NCBI GenBank assembly: GCA_013399115.1
Contig: VXAA01000101.1
Coordinates: 1-64,000, forward strand
Reading direction: 5' to 3'
Length of the DNA: 64,000 nucleotides
From: Anseranas semipalmata
Lineage: Eukaryota; Chordata; Aves; Anseriformes; Anseranatidae
The notes under the pieces were generated by a model. That model did no database searches. It saw only the letters and a list, made by a program, of their open reading frames with translations, and had not been told where the DNA came from. Of the stretch, positions 14,014-27,338 are shown one piece after another; positions within the stretch are counted from its first letter, which is position 1; every line of letters starts with the position of its first letter. Position numbers and translations under genes: made by a program.

Positions 14014-14037
14014 ATGTTATCTTGAGAAAGATAACAT
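14014..14037. repeat. Perfect hairpin, 10-bp stem with GAGA tetraloop
   Basis: ATGTTATCTT, loop GAGA, then AAGATAACAT. The loop fits the GNRA pattern if transcribed from the plus strand. Each arm also carries a GATA core (TTATC/GATAA). No RNA family is recognised, and a stem of this length can arise by chance in 64 kb. Confidence 0.7.
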
Positions 14038-15142
14038 ATTTTAGCAGAGCAAATCATACTGCTAGTCGAAGGCCCACAAAACCTTAATCAAGTGTGTAAA
14101 GTTCTTATAAATAATCTTTGAAAAATTACTACAATTTTGCTAAAATTATAGAGCATGGTGGAAGAAGGCACTGGAATGAGCTGAGCCAATTACTCCTGTA
14201 AAATTTCCACAGTTAAAATTATCTATCGTACCTCTGATTGAAGATATCACTGGTGTCTAATACTTTCACCTGCTGTGTTGTACACAGTGATCACAGCCTT
14301 CCATGGTACAGCATCCTATATTCAAAGACAAAGCTTTTAAAATGATCCTCACAGATTTGCTGTTTCAGATTTTTCTGGCAAAAGAACGTTGAGTGGGATT
14401 TGCCATCTTTTCAAGCAAATTCTAAAAGCTGTTATTCACCTTGTGCTCACGTTCCCCTTGCTAAAGGGAGAACTGGCTACCTAAACTTCTCTGGGTCGAC
14501 CACAAGTGAAGTGATAAAGAGCCAGCAGCCTGATAGTGGGGGGAGAAAAAAACAGGTGATCTGATAGGCACAGATCACACACTGGGCTGAACAGCAGCTG
14601 AGCTCTCAGCCAGTCTATTAATGCTGCAGTTACTCATCCTAACTTTTACCCTATGTTGGTCACTGCCTACTTACTTTCAAAGAGAGAAGTACCGTTTGTC
14701 GAAATAACAGCTTTTCCGTTAAAGATAGGTGATGGATGTTTTGCATTTCACCTCTGGAAGGACTGGTCACTTTCTGAAAGTGTGTTGCAAATGTCCCTCC
14801 AAAGTGATATGTCTTAGGTAATAGCTGCAACCACTTTATTATTTTTCTACAGCAGAAAAATAGTAAAACATCTTTTAAATAATCCCACTTAAGGTTTAAG
14901 CTCAGTGCTGCAGAAAGCTGTCATGGTGATTTTGATTTCAGAGGCTGAGAGAAAGGGAAAATGATGAAAATTGCTCTGACCTTTATTCCCCATATAATGG
15001 AAGTGGATCATTTCTGTGGTTACTGTATAGAGAGCTTTGATGTTTTAGGATGAAACCATAGGAGATTATTCACTGTTCAGTTTTGAGAAACCACACACAC
15101 AGCATAAATGTAACTTGGGCTTAAAGAAAAATGTATGCGCGT

Positions 15143-15159
15143 ACACACACACACACACA
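15143..15159. repeat. AC dinucleotide microsatellite
   Basis: About eight and a half AC units following a TGCGCGTA flank. Ordinary microsatellite. Confidence 0.9.
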
Positions 15160-17121
15160 TAGATCAGCTCAGGTACTACAGAGAATACCTATGTGCAGTA
15201 AATTGGCAGAATTTGATCTCTTACCTGTACATCTTCCCCTATCTGTTCAGGTTTATTCCCTCTGTCCTTTGAGTTGTCTGTTATTTTAACATAGTGCCAG
15301 GTATCAGAACACTGTCAAAATATTGCAGTGCCTCACCTGAAGGAGAGCACAAGGGCACACACGTGATGGATATAAATCCAGAGACACTCAAGACTAAGTA
15401 TTGCAGGAGTAGTAAGGCTTCTGGCAAGTTAGTTTGACTCTCACAAAAGAATTTCAGTGGAAAATATGACTAGAATGCTTTTTAGGGACTGTTTTAGCCA
15501 AAACAGTGATGCAATGGCAAGAGGACAAAGGTGTGAAGAATGTATGTAACCAGCCATAGGAATTAGAAGTGAAACTGGCAAGGTAATCATGTTATGCACA
15601 TGAAAATCTATGAGCACATTACCAATAGCAAAAGCAGCAAAAAAAAGGCAGAGCAGTGATTCACTTTCTCTAAGAAATTATATCCATTACTTTTAAAACC
15701 TACACAATGGGCCAGGTGCAAAAACAAAGAAAGAAACAGTATGATTAAGGCCACCCACAGCCTACAGACTTGCTTATATCCATATGGTAAATTTTCAGCT
15801 ATGACATTTATTTGTTATTAAGAGTATGTTGTACTGCTGATGTCATCAGATTATTGAGCACTTCACAGCTAAACATGATTGGACCTAAAGGAATCCTTAG
15901 AAACCTTAATGAAATCTGTAGTTCCCCACCACCACCACAACATTGTTTCAATTGGTCTTGTTTATTAGCCAATATTAATTGGCATAATGTCAAATATTCA
16001 ACCCACTTCTGTTATCATTTTAATCTTTAAGAACCTGAGGGCATTACCAGTCATTTCTTAGCTGGAATTTCCCTTCAAGTACATTTAATGAAATACCACT
16101 GATATAACTAGGAGGTACAGAAAACAAACAACTTGCAAGAAATTTGTGGTATGCTGTGCATTGTCTTCGTATTGGTTTGTGTATGTTTTGTTAATAATCT
16201 GTTGTTGTTGTCACTGCTACACTTCCAAGGACCAGAGTTTAATGTTAAAATATTCTATAGTTTTTCTCCATCCATTTTAAAAATGTAAGTCATAAGCAAA
16301 CTCCGAAATTCTTAAAACATAAAATATGAAGAGGCAAAAATGACTACATATGTTCCATACATAATATGCCCAGCAGGCCACAGGTAAATAGGTTGATTTT
16401 CTTGTCTAATCCCATGTTATGAAGAATGATTAGATTGTATACTTACCAGATGACACAACAAACGGGTAGGATGTTATGAATCAAGAGGAGATCCACAGAC
16501 AGAAAAGACAAGAATGAAGATAAGGTGTATTTCCCATCTTTCCCATGTCACAAGCTCTAATTTGTTTCATAATGGTATTAGGAATTGATCTTGAATTTTA
16601 TTATTTACAATATTTTTTTACTCAGTGATCAGAGAGAGGTAGCATTATCCACGAAAAACAGATTAATCTTTCAGTGATAGAATTAACATTCCTGAATACC
16701 ATCCACTGCCTATTACTTAAGTCAGTGAAGTATATGTGACTTAATATCATTCAACAGAGTAATTATGGAGAATATATCTAACCAAACAAATGAAATTAAG
16801 GGCAAACCTTTAAACCAGGGAGAAATGCTTTCTTTGCATTTTTAATCCTGTACTGGATTTAACTTTGGACAGCAATAGAAGCAAATCCTCCAGCTCGTAA
16901 GCTTCACAGGAAAACAACCCAACGAGAGAACAGGGATCCAAAATCAAAGGACTTGCAAGCTTTGCTGTTGTTACTGAGGGACTTCATAAGTTCAGCTAGT
17001 TAAACAGATAAATGAAGGAAGTCACAGCACCTGCTGAGAAGGTTTGAAGAGTTTAAATAAACACTTCATGAAAAGTTGCTCTACCTTACACTACTTTTCC
17101 AAACCATTATGGAAAACATAG

Positions 17122-17165
17122 AATCATAGAATCATTCTATGAGAACATCTCCAAACCTAGATTTA
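17122..17165 (-). mobile_element. Possible CR1 3'-tail remnant
   Basis: Two consecutive octamers CATAGAAT/CATAGAAT are the reverse complement of the ATTCTATG tail that ends avian CR1 copies. They are followed by ATTCTATG in the opposite sense, giving the inverted repeat CATAGAAT-C-ATTCTATG. The next 25 bases (GAGAACATCTCCAAACCT) only weakly resemble the CR1 3' end. This is either a very old or very short 5'-truncated insertion, or a chance octamer match. Confidence 0.4.
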
Positions 17166-18145
17166 TTAACAAGCCTCAAAATGAAGACAGCACTGGAAAG
17201 TCAGGCATTTCATTCTCTAGCAAAGATTAACACCTCCATAGCTGTTGAAGCCAGGCGCTGTACGAACTCGTATTCTTAAATTGTTGATAAATGTACCATA
17301 ATGTGTATTTTAAATATGGTCATTTGTCAATAGAAAAATGTATGGATCCATCTTTTTGTCTCTGTTTAGTGGTACTCTTTGTACTAGTAACTTTTTTCCT
17401 TTTAAAATATTTGACTGATTGAGGACAGTGAGTCATGTTTAGGTCAGGAACTCTAGCTAAAGATAAAATTGCTGGAGTCCAGGGCTTCGTGGTTTGCAGC
17501 TATTTTTTGAGGAGATTGATCACTAGAATGGTTCACTTTGTTGTGTACACCAGACTACCCAAGGACAGGCATTACACTATTGTCTAAGAAATACTAGGAC
17601 TTAAGAAAATAACTATTTTTAAAACAAGAAGAGACAAATTGTTGACAATGCCGGCTTGTTTGCTTGTTTGGTAACATCTCTTGGCTGCGCCATTAGTGCT
17701 CCTAGCCTGACTCAGCGTCTTGCTCTTGTTCTTCCCTTTCCCCTTCCATGGAGGTCCCAGTCCCTTCAGTTACACCAGCAGAACAGCTACTCCGTCACAC
17801 CTGTTCTGTTCTTCCTTCTTTTTTAACAAGTTCTTTCATATGTCTGCTTAATGGTGTGGCCACATGAATGGTTAAATCAGTGTGACTGGGGAACGGCAAA
17901 GCTTGACAACAAGGGCAGGAGTAAGGAGCACAGAGCACAGCAGGAGCAGGGCTGTCTTAAACTGGTTCCCAGCTGGCCTCCTCTGATTCCCAGCTCTCAA
18001 TTTCTGTTTGGAGAAGCAAGCGTATTCTATGGCAAATACTACTTACCATTCCTCACCCAAACTCAGTCATAAGGAGGAATGAACAACAGAGACTTGGGGA
18101 TTCAGGCTCCTGAGGTTACAACTGATGCCTCGTCCAAAGACAGTT

Positions 18146-18188
18146 AGCTGGTCTGAGACACCCAAGCTGGTCTGAAATTTCAGACCAG
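18146..18188. repeat. 22-bp perfect palindrome preceded by an 11-bp direct repeat of its arm
   Basis: Positions 18167-18188 form a perfect palindrome whose left half is CTGGTCTGAAA. The 11-mer AGCTGGTCTGA occurs at 18146-18156 and again at 18165-18175, overlapping the palindrome's left arm. A third, partial copy (CAGTCTGAAAT) follows immediately. No known element is recognised. Confidence 0.9.
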
Positions 18189-21100
18189 TCTGAAATAATT
18201 ACAACTCATCCCTTAGAACTGCATCGAAGTTAAAGAATACTCTTAAATTTTTGGTTATTACCGCACACATTTAACACACATCAGAACTGCAGAATCACTG
18301 CAGGCAGACAGCATGGGAGGGGGGGCACAGCTGAACTACCAATGATTTAGGAATAAATTTCAGTCACTAGAACAAATCTGTAAAGCTGCATCTCTCCCTA
18401 CCTGAGGGCTGCTACACAGCAGGAATTGAGACATTTTACTGTTCCACTTTGTGCTTACAAATAATTTTGTCTAATAACGTACCTATGAAATTACTGAGTA
18501 CAATATGTCTTGAAAGGCCATGTCTCAGCTTGGCTGAAATCTACCTCTGAGTAATGCTGTTAAAAAATAATAAAAGAAGGTGGGAGAGGAAAGGTCTTTT
18601 TTCACCCTCTTTGTTCTGCATTTGTATGAGGGTGAAGTAGGCTGCACTGCAGAGCAGTGGTTTTGTCACAGAAGATATCTTAGCTGATAAAAGAAATTTC
18701 TTTGTCACCTTCCGTATCTTTTGCTGAAGTTATCATTATGTCATTATGCTTCTAGTATTTTACAGTGAGACACTGACTCAAAATAATGTTTCTTTTGTCT
18801 TTTTGTTTTTGTCCTTACCATCAGAGCCTTGAACTCTAGACATAATGTAGGCATTGAATTAAACATCTGCTCTCTATGGATTTTAGATATTTGCACTTTT
18901 ACTAGGGACTTCAGCACCCTCTGAGTGTAATCCTGTCCTTGCTAACAGTGGTGTAAAGTAGGGATCCTTACAATGCAGTCAGTCGAATTACTCTGGTGGT
19001 AAATGGGGGTAAATGGGGCTCAGGATTGTCCGCAGACTTTCAGACAATTGGAAAAGATGTTGCAGTATGTCCCCCAATTACTATTAACAAAAGTGCTCTT
19101 CTCCACATAGCCATTTTTCTCAAAGTGCCAATTGCTTTTGAGTTCTGCTTCCCATTAAGACTTTTCTTGAATGAGGGCAAATGAGAGTGATGCTCACTTT
19201 CATCAGCCGAGCAGTATTGGAGAACTGGCCTTGCTATTACTATGCACTCACAACCAGCTCAGAAGCAATTGCAACACACTTGGTTGTCTAATTTGAAACT
19301 TTGGAAAAAGAAAGAAAAGGTTTTTTAAGGTTTGGCTCAGTAAGAGAATAGTCTGTGTGGCAGCATTTAAAACTTTCAAGTGCTTTTTAGGACAAAATGC
19401 CTGAGAATAATTTTTTTCCTCTCTTCTTTTGCCAGTGTCCAGAATCTGGTTTGTTTCTCCTGTAAGAATTCAAGATAGCAACAGATATCTTCAAGGTAAG
19501 GTAAGAATTGCAAAAAAATGATTTGCCTTGATTATTATTAACATGCCTAAACTTCACAGCAAAAAAGTAGACCTGGTCTTGGCAGGTGAGTGAAGGAGAA
19601 CAGATGTATAGGAATTAAACTGCACTGCAAAACAAGTTGTGAGCTTTGAACAACAATCCTGGGTCTGGTTGACAAATGAAATAAAGATCTGCACTAAGTA
19701 GTGAGTGAAGTAATGAGTGAAATCCTGTCCCTCCTGGGTGTGGAGAAGTCCTGCTCTTTCCGAGACGTTGAAAGGTAGGGAATGGCCTATGAGCCCAGGT
19801 CCAACATGAGCACACAGAGCTAGCCCAGTGGTCAGTGTCCTGGCAATATCTTTAAACTAAAACAATTTTCATCTCTGTGATATTAATTTTATATCCATTT
19901 AGATTCCCTTATATATGCTCAGATTAAGAGTGACAGAATCTAATTTAGGCAGTTTTATTAATCACTTCTGAATGAAACCCTGTATCTGTTTTCTAAGGGA
20001 AATTAATTAAAGACGATGTCCAGTTCATATTTATGAGTGTTTTTCTTCTACCTCGGACACATATCCTCTGGAATATTGTTCCTAAACAGCTTCTCAGAAG
20101 AATGTGGGCCAAGAAGCTGTTTACACCAGGATGCTCACAGTTCTCTTTACTTACATTTACTTCTTGTGTCAGCATGTAAGCAGCTGCCAGGTGATGGCCA
20201 CCCAGCACCAGCCCTCTTGGGCAGGGGTGAGGTGTTTGCATGCTCTGTACCTCAACCAGTAAAACCATGTCCAATGTGGGAAGAATATGCATGTAATGGA
20301 AAAGTTTACAGTTTATTGCAAACCCTGTGTTTTAACAAATTTAATGCATTTATTGGTACAATTATTCCAGTATTTTTTCTGCTTATACGCCAGTTATTCC
20401 CCATCCTGTCTTATCAGAATTCATGAACAGTACCAGTTGGAACAAATTATGATGGACAAATTTTAATATAGCTTTAGTGCTAATATGAAGATATGCTGCT
20501 GAAATAAAACAGTTTCTCTGCATTTATAGGAAATTTTCAGTGGGGAAGAGTTATGGCAGAAGGGCTGAGAATGAAGCATTCTGTTTTCTAAGTGGCTTTC
20601 ATTTAGTAATCATACTGAACTTACTGTTACGACTTAGATAAATAAAAATTCTTTGTGTGAGAAAATATTTACTAGTTTGCATCCTTGTGGCTTAAATTCT
20701 CCTTGGTAAAAATCTGTTGGAAATCTGGACTAACTTTCTGTGCCTACAGGGATTAAGGCTTTTTCATCAGGAGTCTCCAAATGCTACACAAAAACTGCAA
20801 ATAATGGTATTATTTTTAAGGAAAAGAGAGTTTGCTCAGGCCATGCAGTTGTAGACTGGTAGAATTGAAATCTTCGTTTAAGGCTCTATGCACTCAGTAT
20901 TCTTTCCTCATGTTCTCTTGAATACATTCAATATAGATATTGCACATGTATATGGCATACATTGTGCTTTTGGAGATCCTGTCAAGCTTAATCGGTATGA
21001 GTAGAGTATCTCTCTATACTATGATGAATGATATAAGATGATGATCTAGCTTTCATAAAAAAAAATCCCACCCTACCCCCCCAAAAAAAGAAAAATCCCT

Positions 21101-24100
21101 GCAGGCCTTTGTAAAAAACCACCGCCTTCACTGACAACATGTTCTTTTCTTCCCTTTCCAAATCATCTCTCCTTATTAATTTAAATTTAAAGAAATTCCA
21201 GTCTCTTGGTTATAACCACAATAGGAATTCGGTTAAAGGAATTCTGATCACAGCTATTTGCAGGAAAAGCTGCTGTTTTACAGAATCTTACCCTAAAGGT
21301 GTGTATGTCAGAGCCTCAACACTTCATAAGAGGTTTCATACATTCTCATGCGATGTTTCAGTTTGTCCACATCATTGTTTGGAGCTAGCGTTGGCAGGGG
21401 CAGAAGGGGTGTGTGTGCACTATCAGGATACTGCATGGAGTTCCCTTCCTGCTGAGAGGCAGTGCATGGATGTAGGATTCTTTTCAAATGAACAGGTTCC
21501 AAATGGCTGGGCAAAAGATGAAGAAATCAAAAGTTTATGAGCTGCTTTCAAAACAAATCTCTTTTAAAACAGACATCATTTGTGGGAGGAAAGCATTTCA
21601 GTTGTTGATGTTTTAACTGTATAGTTAGCATAAATACTCAATTATATTACTTGGCATTTCTGTCTCATGGTCAGATTGGCACATGTACATTTACATGACA
21701 TCTTCAAATGATCATATTGCTTAGTCTTTTTTTATTTTAAAAAGTATAGGCTTGCAACAGAATCTTTCATCAGGTAAATGAGCATTTTAGTATTAAATCT
21801 TAAACATTTTTGCCATTTTAAAGAGATGGATTTATCAAACCTGTTTTAAGATAGCAATGTTCACTGTCTCAAGAAATTTGGTCTGGTTCTTTTCACTATT
21901 GTTCAAAGTGCAGAAATGCAGAGATACCCTGAAGAAGCTTTCCCTGAACAAGACAGACATAGACAGCATTGCTGGAGTGGTTTTGCAGCATTGCTTAAGT
22001 GGATTTGCCTCATCTTGGAGGCCTTCTTGACCTTGCTTGGTGGCTCCTTAATGAGACTACTGATAAAAATTTCAGTGTGAGCCTTTCAAGTATGACAAGT
22101 CGGACTGCTAAGAGCCTTCTTAATGCTGCAGAGCACATCTTTGATTCTCTAGTTTGTCTGCTTGACTCTCTTCATCGTGTCTCCTCACAACACCCTACCT
22201 AACTAACCTTGAGAAACATAATTATACACTCACCATTGATTAGTAAAGATCCATACTTAATTATGTGTAACATGTTCCACTCTCAAACTTTTAGTTCCTT
22301 GTTCATTGATGCATGTCAGTTCAGATGCTGTTTGCTTTCTGCCATTGCAGTGATGATCTTCATAGGACACTAAGTTTCCCACTTCCTTAAATTGCTTGGG
22401 AAGGGACTTATTTCCTGCTCCTCTAGCTGCATGCAAGCAGAAGCTATCATCTACCCTTTGATACAGAAGCATGACCTGTCATTCCTCCTTGAAGGTTTTT
22501 ATTTGTATTTTTTACAAGGAAAACAATTGTGCTGAAGAAACGCTTTGAGATTTTTGCATTGAATCTGTACCGTGAGTCTCTGGGGATCATGTCAGTTAGA
22601 TCTGAACCCATTGCCAAAGCAGTTTATTTTTAGGTCACAAAATCTGTTAGATCACTAGTGGTGTAAGATCACATACTTGTACAGAGCTAATGTCTTCCTT
22701 AACCAGTTCCTATTTACTGAAAAAATAAACTTTTCCAGTAGAACAGGAACATGTAATTAAAAACTCCTGAACTCCAGCCTTAGCATACTACAAACTATCT
22801 GAGTTTGCAGACAGTCTCCTTAGAAGCAATATGTGGTGATTCACCTCCCATGGAAAAAGGTATCATACATGAAATAAACCTTACTTTACAATATTTTTTC
22901 TCAGACAGAATCTTAATCTAATCTTCTTCCAGGGCAAATTTAATCTATGATCCTCAGAGATGCAGACTGCAATTCTTGCATCTGAAACTGCATCCCCCAT
23001 TCTTTTTCTATTACTTCACTGAAGAAGAATTAAAACCAGAGGGCCCTGGTTCACATATGATGTGAATTGGAAGAAAGACTATGACAGGAGCTCACATAAT
23101 TGTGGTCCCAAAAGCCAGACCTTCCACCAGACTGCTCTTTAGCTCTGTAGTTCTTGCCTGGACCTTCTTCAGTCCCAAAGATGGGCTGCTTGCTACTGAT
23201 AATTCAGGGTCAAATTCAGAAGCATCAAAGTGAATTAACTTGGGATGAAAATGCCTCCCCAGAGATCACATCTGTCTTGCTGAAATAGCTTCTACAGACT
23301 TTATAATGAGGTGATATTTGTAGAAGCATCCTTACTTGCTCCCAAGGACCAGGCCTTTATATGATAACCCTATAGGAATCGGGGTTCTGCATTGTGCATA
23401 AACTATACAGCCATGTCATATTCTTCCTTACCTCTTGGGAGTTTTGGTTGCTACCAAGGCACAGCACAAGAGAGTAAAAGGAGAATGAGTATGTCCTCAG
23501 AAGATACTATTACTAAAATATTTTTCTATTCAGAAACTGTGACATGAAAATGTACTGATGAGTTCATTACTTTACTGGGGCTACTTCTGGGATGTTTACA
23601 CTGATCTATTGCTCAGAGCAGTGCCTGCTGTAATGATCTAGTCTTGAAGGTTTGCTTACATTGCTTACATCTTGAAGGTTTTGCCTACATTTGTTCTTTG
23701 AACTATATGCATGCATATACAAATAAGTAGAGGGTTATATTAATATACCATCTTACTCTAATACCATATGCACATAGCTGCATCTTAAATTGCCAGTTTC
23801 CAGACAATCCTAGCTATTTTGCAGGTGATTCTTAGCCACTGCTTGTGTTCAAATCTTGCATGTAAAACTATAGAATTCTGTAGAATACTGTAGAAATCTT
23901 GCCTACTCAAAATTGTGTTTCTTGTATTTTCAATTAAGAAGTATTAACCCCTACATAAACAGCAGTATCAGTCATTCAGGTGATGCTTAAGTAACTAAAT
24001 AACTATTCTGCATCACTGTTATGATGGTGTACATCTTAACAGAAATAGGTACACTAGAAAGTTATACTGCATGGAGTATGTATCCACCAAGAATACAGAC

Positions 24101-26347
24101 AAAACCTACACCCTTATTTATTTTTTTATTAATTGTCCTTGAATCAAATAATGTCACAAATCCAACAGATGCCCAGAATAAGGATTTTGAAAGATAGAGA
24201 GAAGGGGGTAAAAAAAAGCAGAGGTCAATGCATCCAGATTTGGACTCATTAATCATGTCTAGGTTGACAGCTACAAATGTGAGATTGTCTTTGCTGTAAG
24301 AAAACTTTTGTCTCCTTGGTCAGTCTATCAAAGCTCTGAGATTCGTGATTGTTCTCTAAGAGGAAAAATAATGTCTGGCAACAACACATGAGAAAGCAAA
24401 ACTATCATATTTCATGGGATTTTAAAATGTTCATCTGACTTTCAGTAGATCAACAAAGACGTTAAGTATGAGTGGAAATCACAGTAAGTCTCTGCAGTGA
24501 TATTTGTCTTTGGCTGCTCTGTTCCAGCTACCCAGTAGGTTAATGCACACCAAAGCACTGCTAACAAGGCCCATCTAAGAGCCCCATTTTTTCACATTAA
24601 TTCAAGAAGAAGGAGGAGGAATGTCAAAATGTGACAGACATATATATGTCATATACTGTAAACTCGCTTGATAAATACACATACTAGATAGGGAAACTGC
24701 AGTCAAATTGTGTTATTTTCTAACTAGCTCTACCAGTTAACCAAGGCACAGTTATGTCCTCCAGCAATATTTTGTGTTATGTATTATATCCTGTCATTTA
24801 CATGGCCTCAGAGAGTCTTCAGACAAGTCAAATCTGATACAGCAGAGAATCTGAAAAGATTGGTGGAGGACTCAGCTTTCCTGCACTCACTCTGTGATGG
24901 AGAACCTCAGAGCTGAAGAACCCTTCTCAAATGGATCCCTGGTAACTACAAAAACTAGCAACTGCTCCACAGGGACCATCGCTTTGTCCTTCTTTTCAGC
25001 AGCAATGATACCTGGGAACTCTGATGGTCCTTGAGGTGAAAGAGGACTTTTACGTTGTTGAAAAAAATGTTTCCTCATGAAAATGTCATGAGAAAATAGC
25101 AAAAGGGTAGGGAAAATATGGCAGGGAGGTGGGGAAATAGGGTAAGGAAAACATCAAACAGTGCAAGGAAAAAAGATCTCTTCAGGAGGATGTCTGCTCT
25201 TGCATTGTGTTGTGAAGAAAATGAAAATAAAACAATATGGAAAAGATGTATAAAGGAAGCACTTGTTATACAAGGCGCTAGAAGTACAAAGAGAAGGAAC
25301 TCTTGTTGCTTTAACAGTTCAAAGAAGAAGGTTAAAGTCCTGATCTGCACTCCTGGACCATATCTTATTATACTTAAATCAAGGATGCTGTTTACTTTGA
25401 TAAGAAATAGTAGTATTAAAAATTACTTTGGACTTGTACTGTGAAAAAAAAACAATATGTATGGCCTCATCAACACATCATGTGAGTGGACCAGAAGCCC
25501 TCAAATAAACATGAAGTAATAAAGAAGACAGAATGAGGTTCACTGAATACCCCATTGCAAGGATTGATGTGATATTTAATTCTTTAAAGTCTGCAAAGCC
25601 AAAATAATGGATATAAGTTGGAAAATTTTGTGGCAAAATTGAGTAGAAAAGGATGAGTTTTGTCAAGTATGATATCCCTGGGAGCTTTGATATTATTGAG
25701 ATGATGTCAAATGCAGAGCAAACAACATAAATGCTGAGCTGTGAGAAACTCTGTGAATAAATATATGCATATCACACTTTAGACATAAAATATTAATATA
25801 TTTCAATGCTAATTTTTCTCTGACTGGACTGCTTCCTAAAAAAAAAAAAAAGATTTTTTTACAGAAAAGTCACTGACTACAAGTTACACTAAATATTATT
25901 GGTACAAACAGTGGCTAGAAATACTAACTAGCTCTTTTTTAAACTTCATTCTCTTTTAATTGTGAACCTTCATATTATATGGTGATAATTATAGAAGAAA
26001 ACTTAGCACAGGGGCAACAGCATTTTTCCTGCATCACTGCTTATAGTGTGAAGCTGGTTGGGATTCAGATCCAGACCTTGCATTCACTGGTGTGTCAGTA
26101 GCAGCTACAGATTAGCATGTAATAACGAATAGGTCAACTATGACCAGCTTTAATTGAAAAGGGACAGCCTGAGATAATTCCAAATGTAACACCATAGTTT
26201 CTTGCCTGTTTGAAGAAAAGAATTACCAATTCCTTAAGCATCCTTACTACTGAGGGGAAAACCCCAGTGATATCTCCAGCATTTTTAAACCCTTCTGGTC
26301 AGCCCGGAGGCAATACTAAACTGAAAAATTATGTATATTTATTATTT

Positions 26348-26391
26348 TTATTGGATGTTTGCAGCATCCAATAATTACATTTTATTGGATG
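26348..26391. repeat. Hairpin with an additional direct copy of its left arm
   Basis: TTATTGGATG (26348-26357), loop TTTGCAG, CATCCAATAA (26365-26374) form a 10-bp perfect stem. The same left arm TTATTGGATG recurs at 26382-26391, again followed by a TTTGCA-like sequence. This suggests a local duplication of about 34 bp with an inverted component. Confidence 0.8.
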
Positions 26392-27290
26392 TTTTGCATT
26401 TGCAGCACTGGACTGAGAGAGACAGCTCAGCTGTTTGTATGGCAAATCCAAAGAGAAGAAGCAATTTTAATAAATACACAAGCATTGCTCAGCTGCTCCA
26501 TCATACTCCAGGTAAACATATATGCAATGCAACAATCAGATTCAGTGCATCCATTCCCAGATCTATACCTTTGGAATGATAATCTCTAGTGATAAATAAT
26601 GGTCTTTAAACTTGTGGGATACTGTGATAATGGACTGATGCTACAATGGTATCTGTAAAGAGATAGATGCTCCAAAGCAATCTCTTCCTGGGGAAAACAG
26701 CATGCACCCCACTGACATGGCAATTACCTAGCACTGCCCAAACCTGCCTTCACTTGCTCTTATGCCCACTGGATCCCTCTGCTATATTATTGTTATGTAT
26801 CTACCTTGGCTAGTTCAGTTTTGTTTTCTGCAGCATTGCCAAGCAGCAGGTTTCTAAAGCTTTACCCACCTTCTCAAAAAGACAGCATTGCCTCTCTTGT
26901 GAGTTCCCTATTCATTTCTCAATTGGACTTCTTATTCCTTGGGCCCTACGCAGACCTGCCACAGCATATTTTATTGAATGTTTTCCTTCTCAATCACTTT
27001 TCTTGCTTTTGATACTCATCTTACAGCTGAATTTTCATTGTCCCTCTATACAACCCACCACTTGTGGTTCTTGTCACATTTTTACTGCAGTTCCTGACAT
27101 CTGGAACTGATTCCCTGTAGTTCTTTGCCTCAGAAACTCTCCATCTCCTTTCAAATCTCATCTGAAAATGTACTGTTTAGCACTTGCTTATAGCTATTAA
27201 TTTTCTCTTTGCATTTATCATTTAACCTGTCAATTTTGTTGCTGAATTGGGTAAAGTATTTGAGAATACATAGTATATTTTTTAAGAACA

Positions 27291-27338
27291 ATACAAAATA
27301 TGGCTGTTAATGTTAATATGTTATACAAAATATGGCTG
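27291..27338. repeat. 16-bp direct repeat, 32-bp offset
   Basis: ATACAAAATATGGCTG occurs at 27291-27306 and again at 27323-27338, separated by TTAATGTTAATATGTT. This looks like a small local tandem duplication. Confidence 0.85.

Larger units (their letters stand above)
5051..17121. other. AT-rich unique non-coding DNA with simple repeats and hairpins
   Basis: No gene is supported. Reading frames are short, overlap on both strands and show no domain. Visible items are the TTTA/TTA microsatellite at 5054-5090, hairpins at 5876-5914, 8193-8216 and 14014-14037, TA runs at about 9010-9025 and 9308-9325, A19 at 10575-10593, a TTTTA-rich patch at about 13553-13585 and an AC repeat at 15143-15159. 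Positions 6240-6440 form a less AT-rich block that could be a conserved non-coding element. Positions 9830-11540 are somewhat more GC-rich, with longer open frames (up to 122 codons at 10716-11084, plus strand), but these have no recognisable motif or convincing splice context. Confidence 0.6.

Noticed and set aside
23868..23905. TAGAATTCTGTAGAATACTGTAGAA as a CR1 octamer tail
   Set aside because: The units are not the CR1 octamer and no CR1 3' UTR sequence is adjacent. It looks like a small local duplication.
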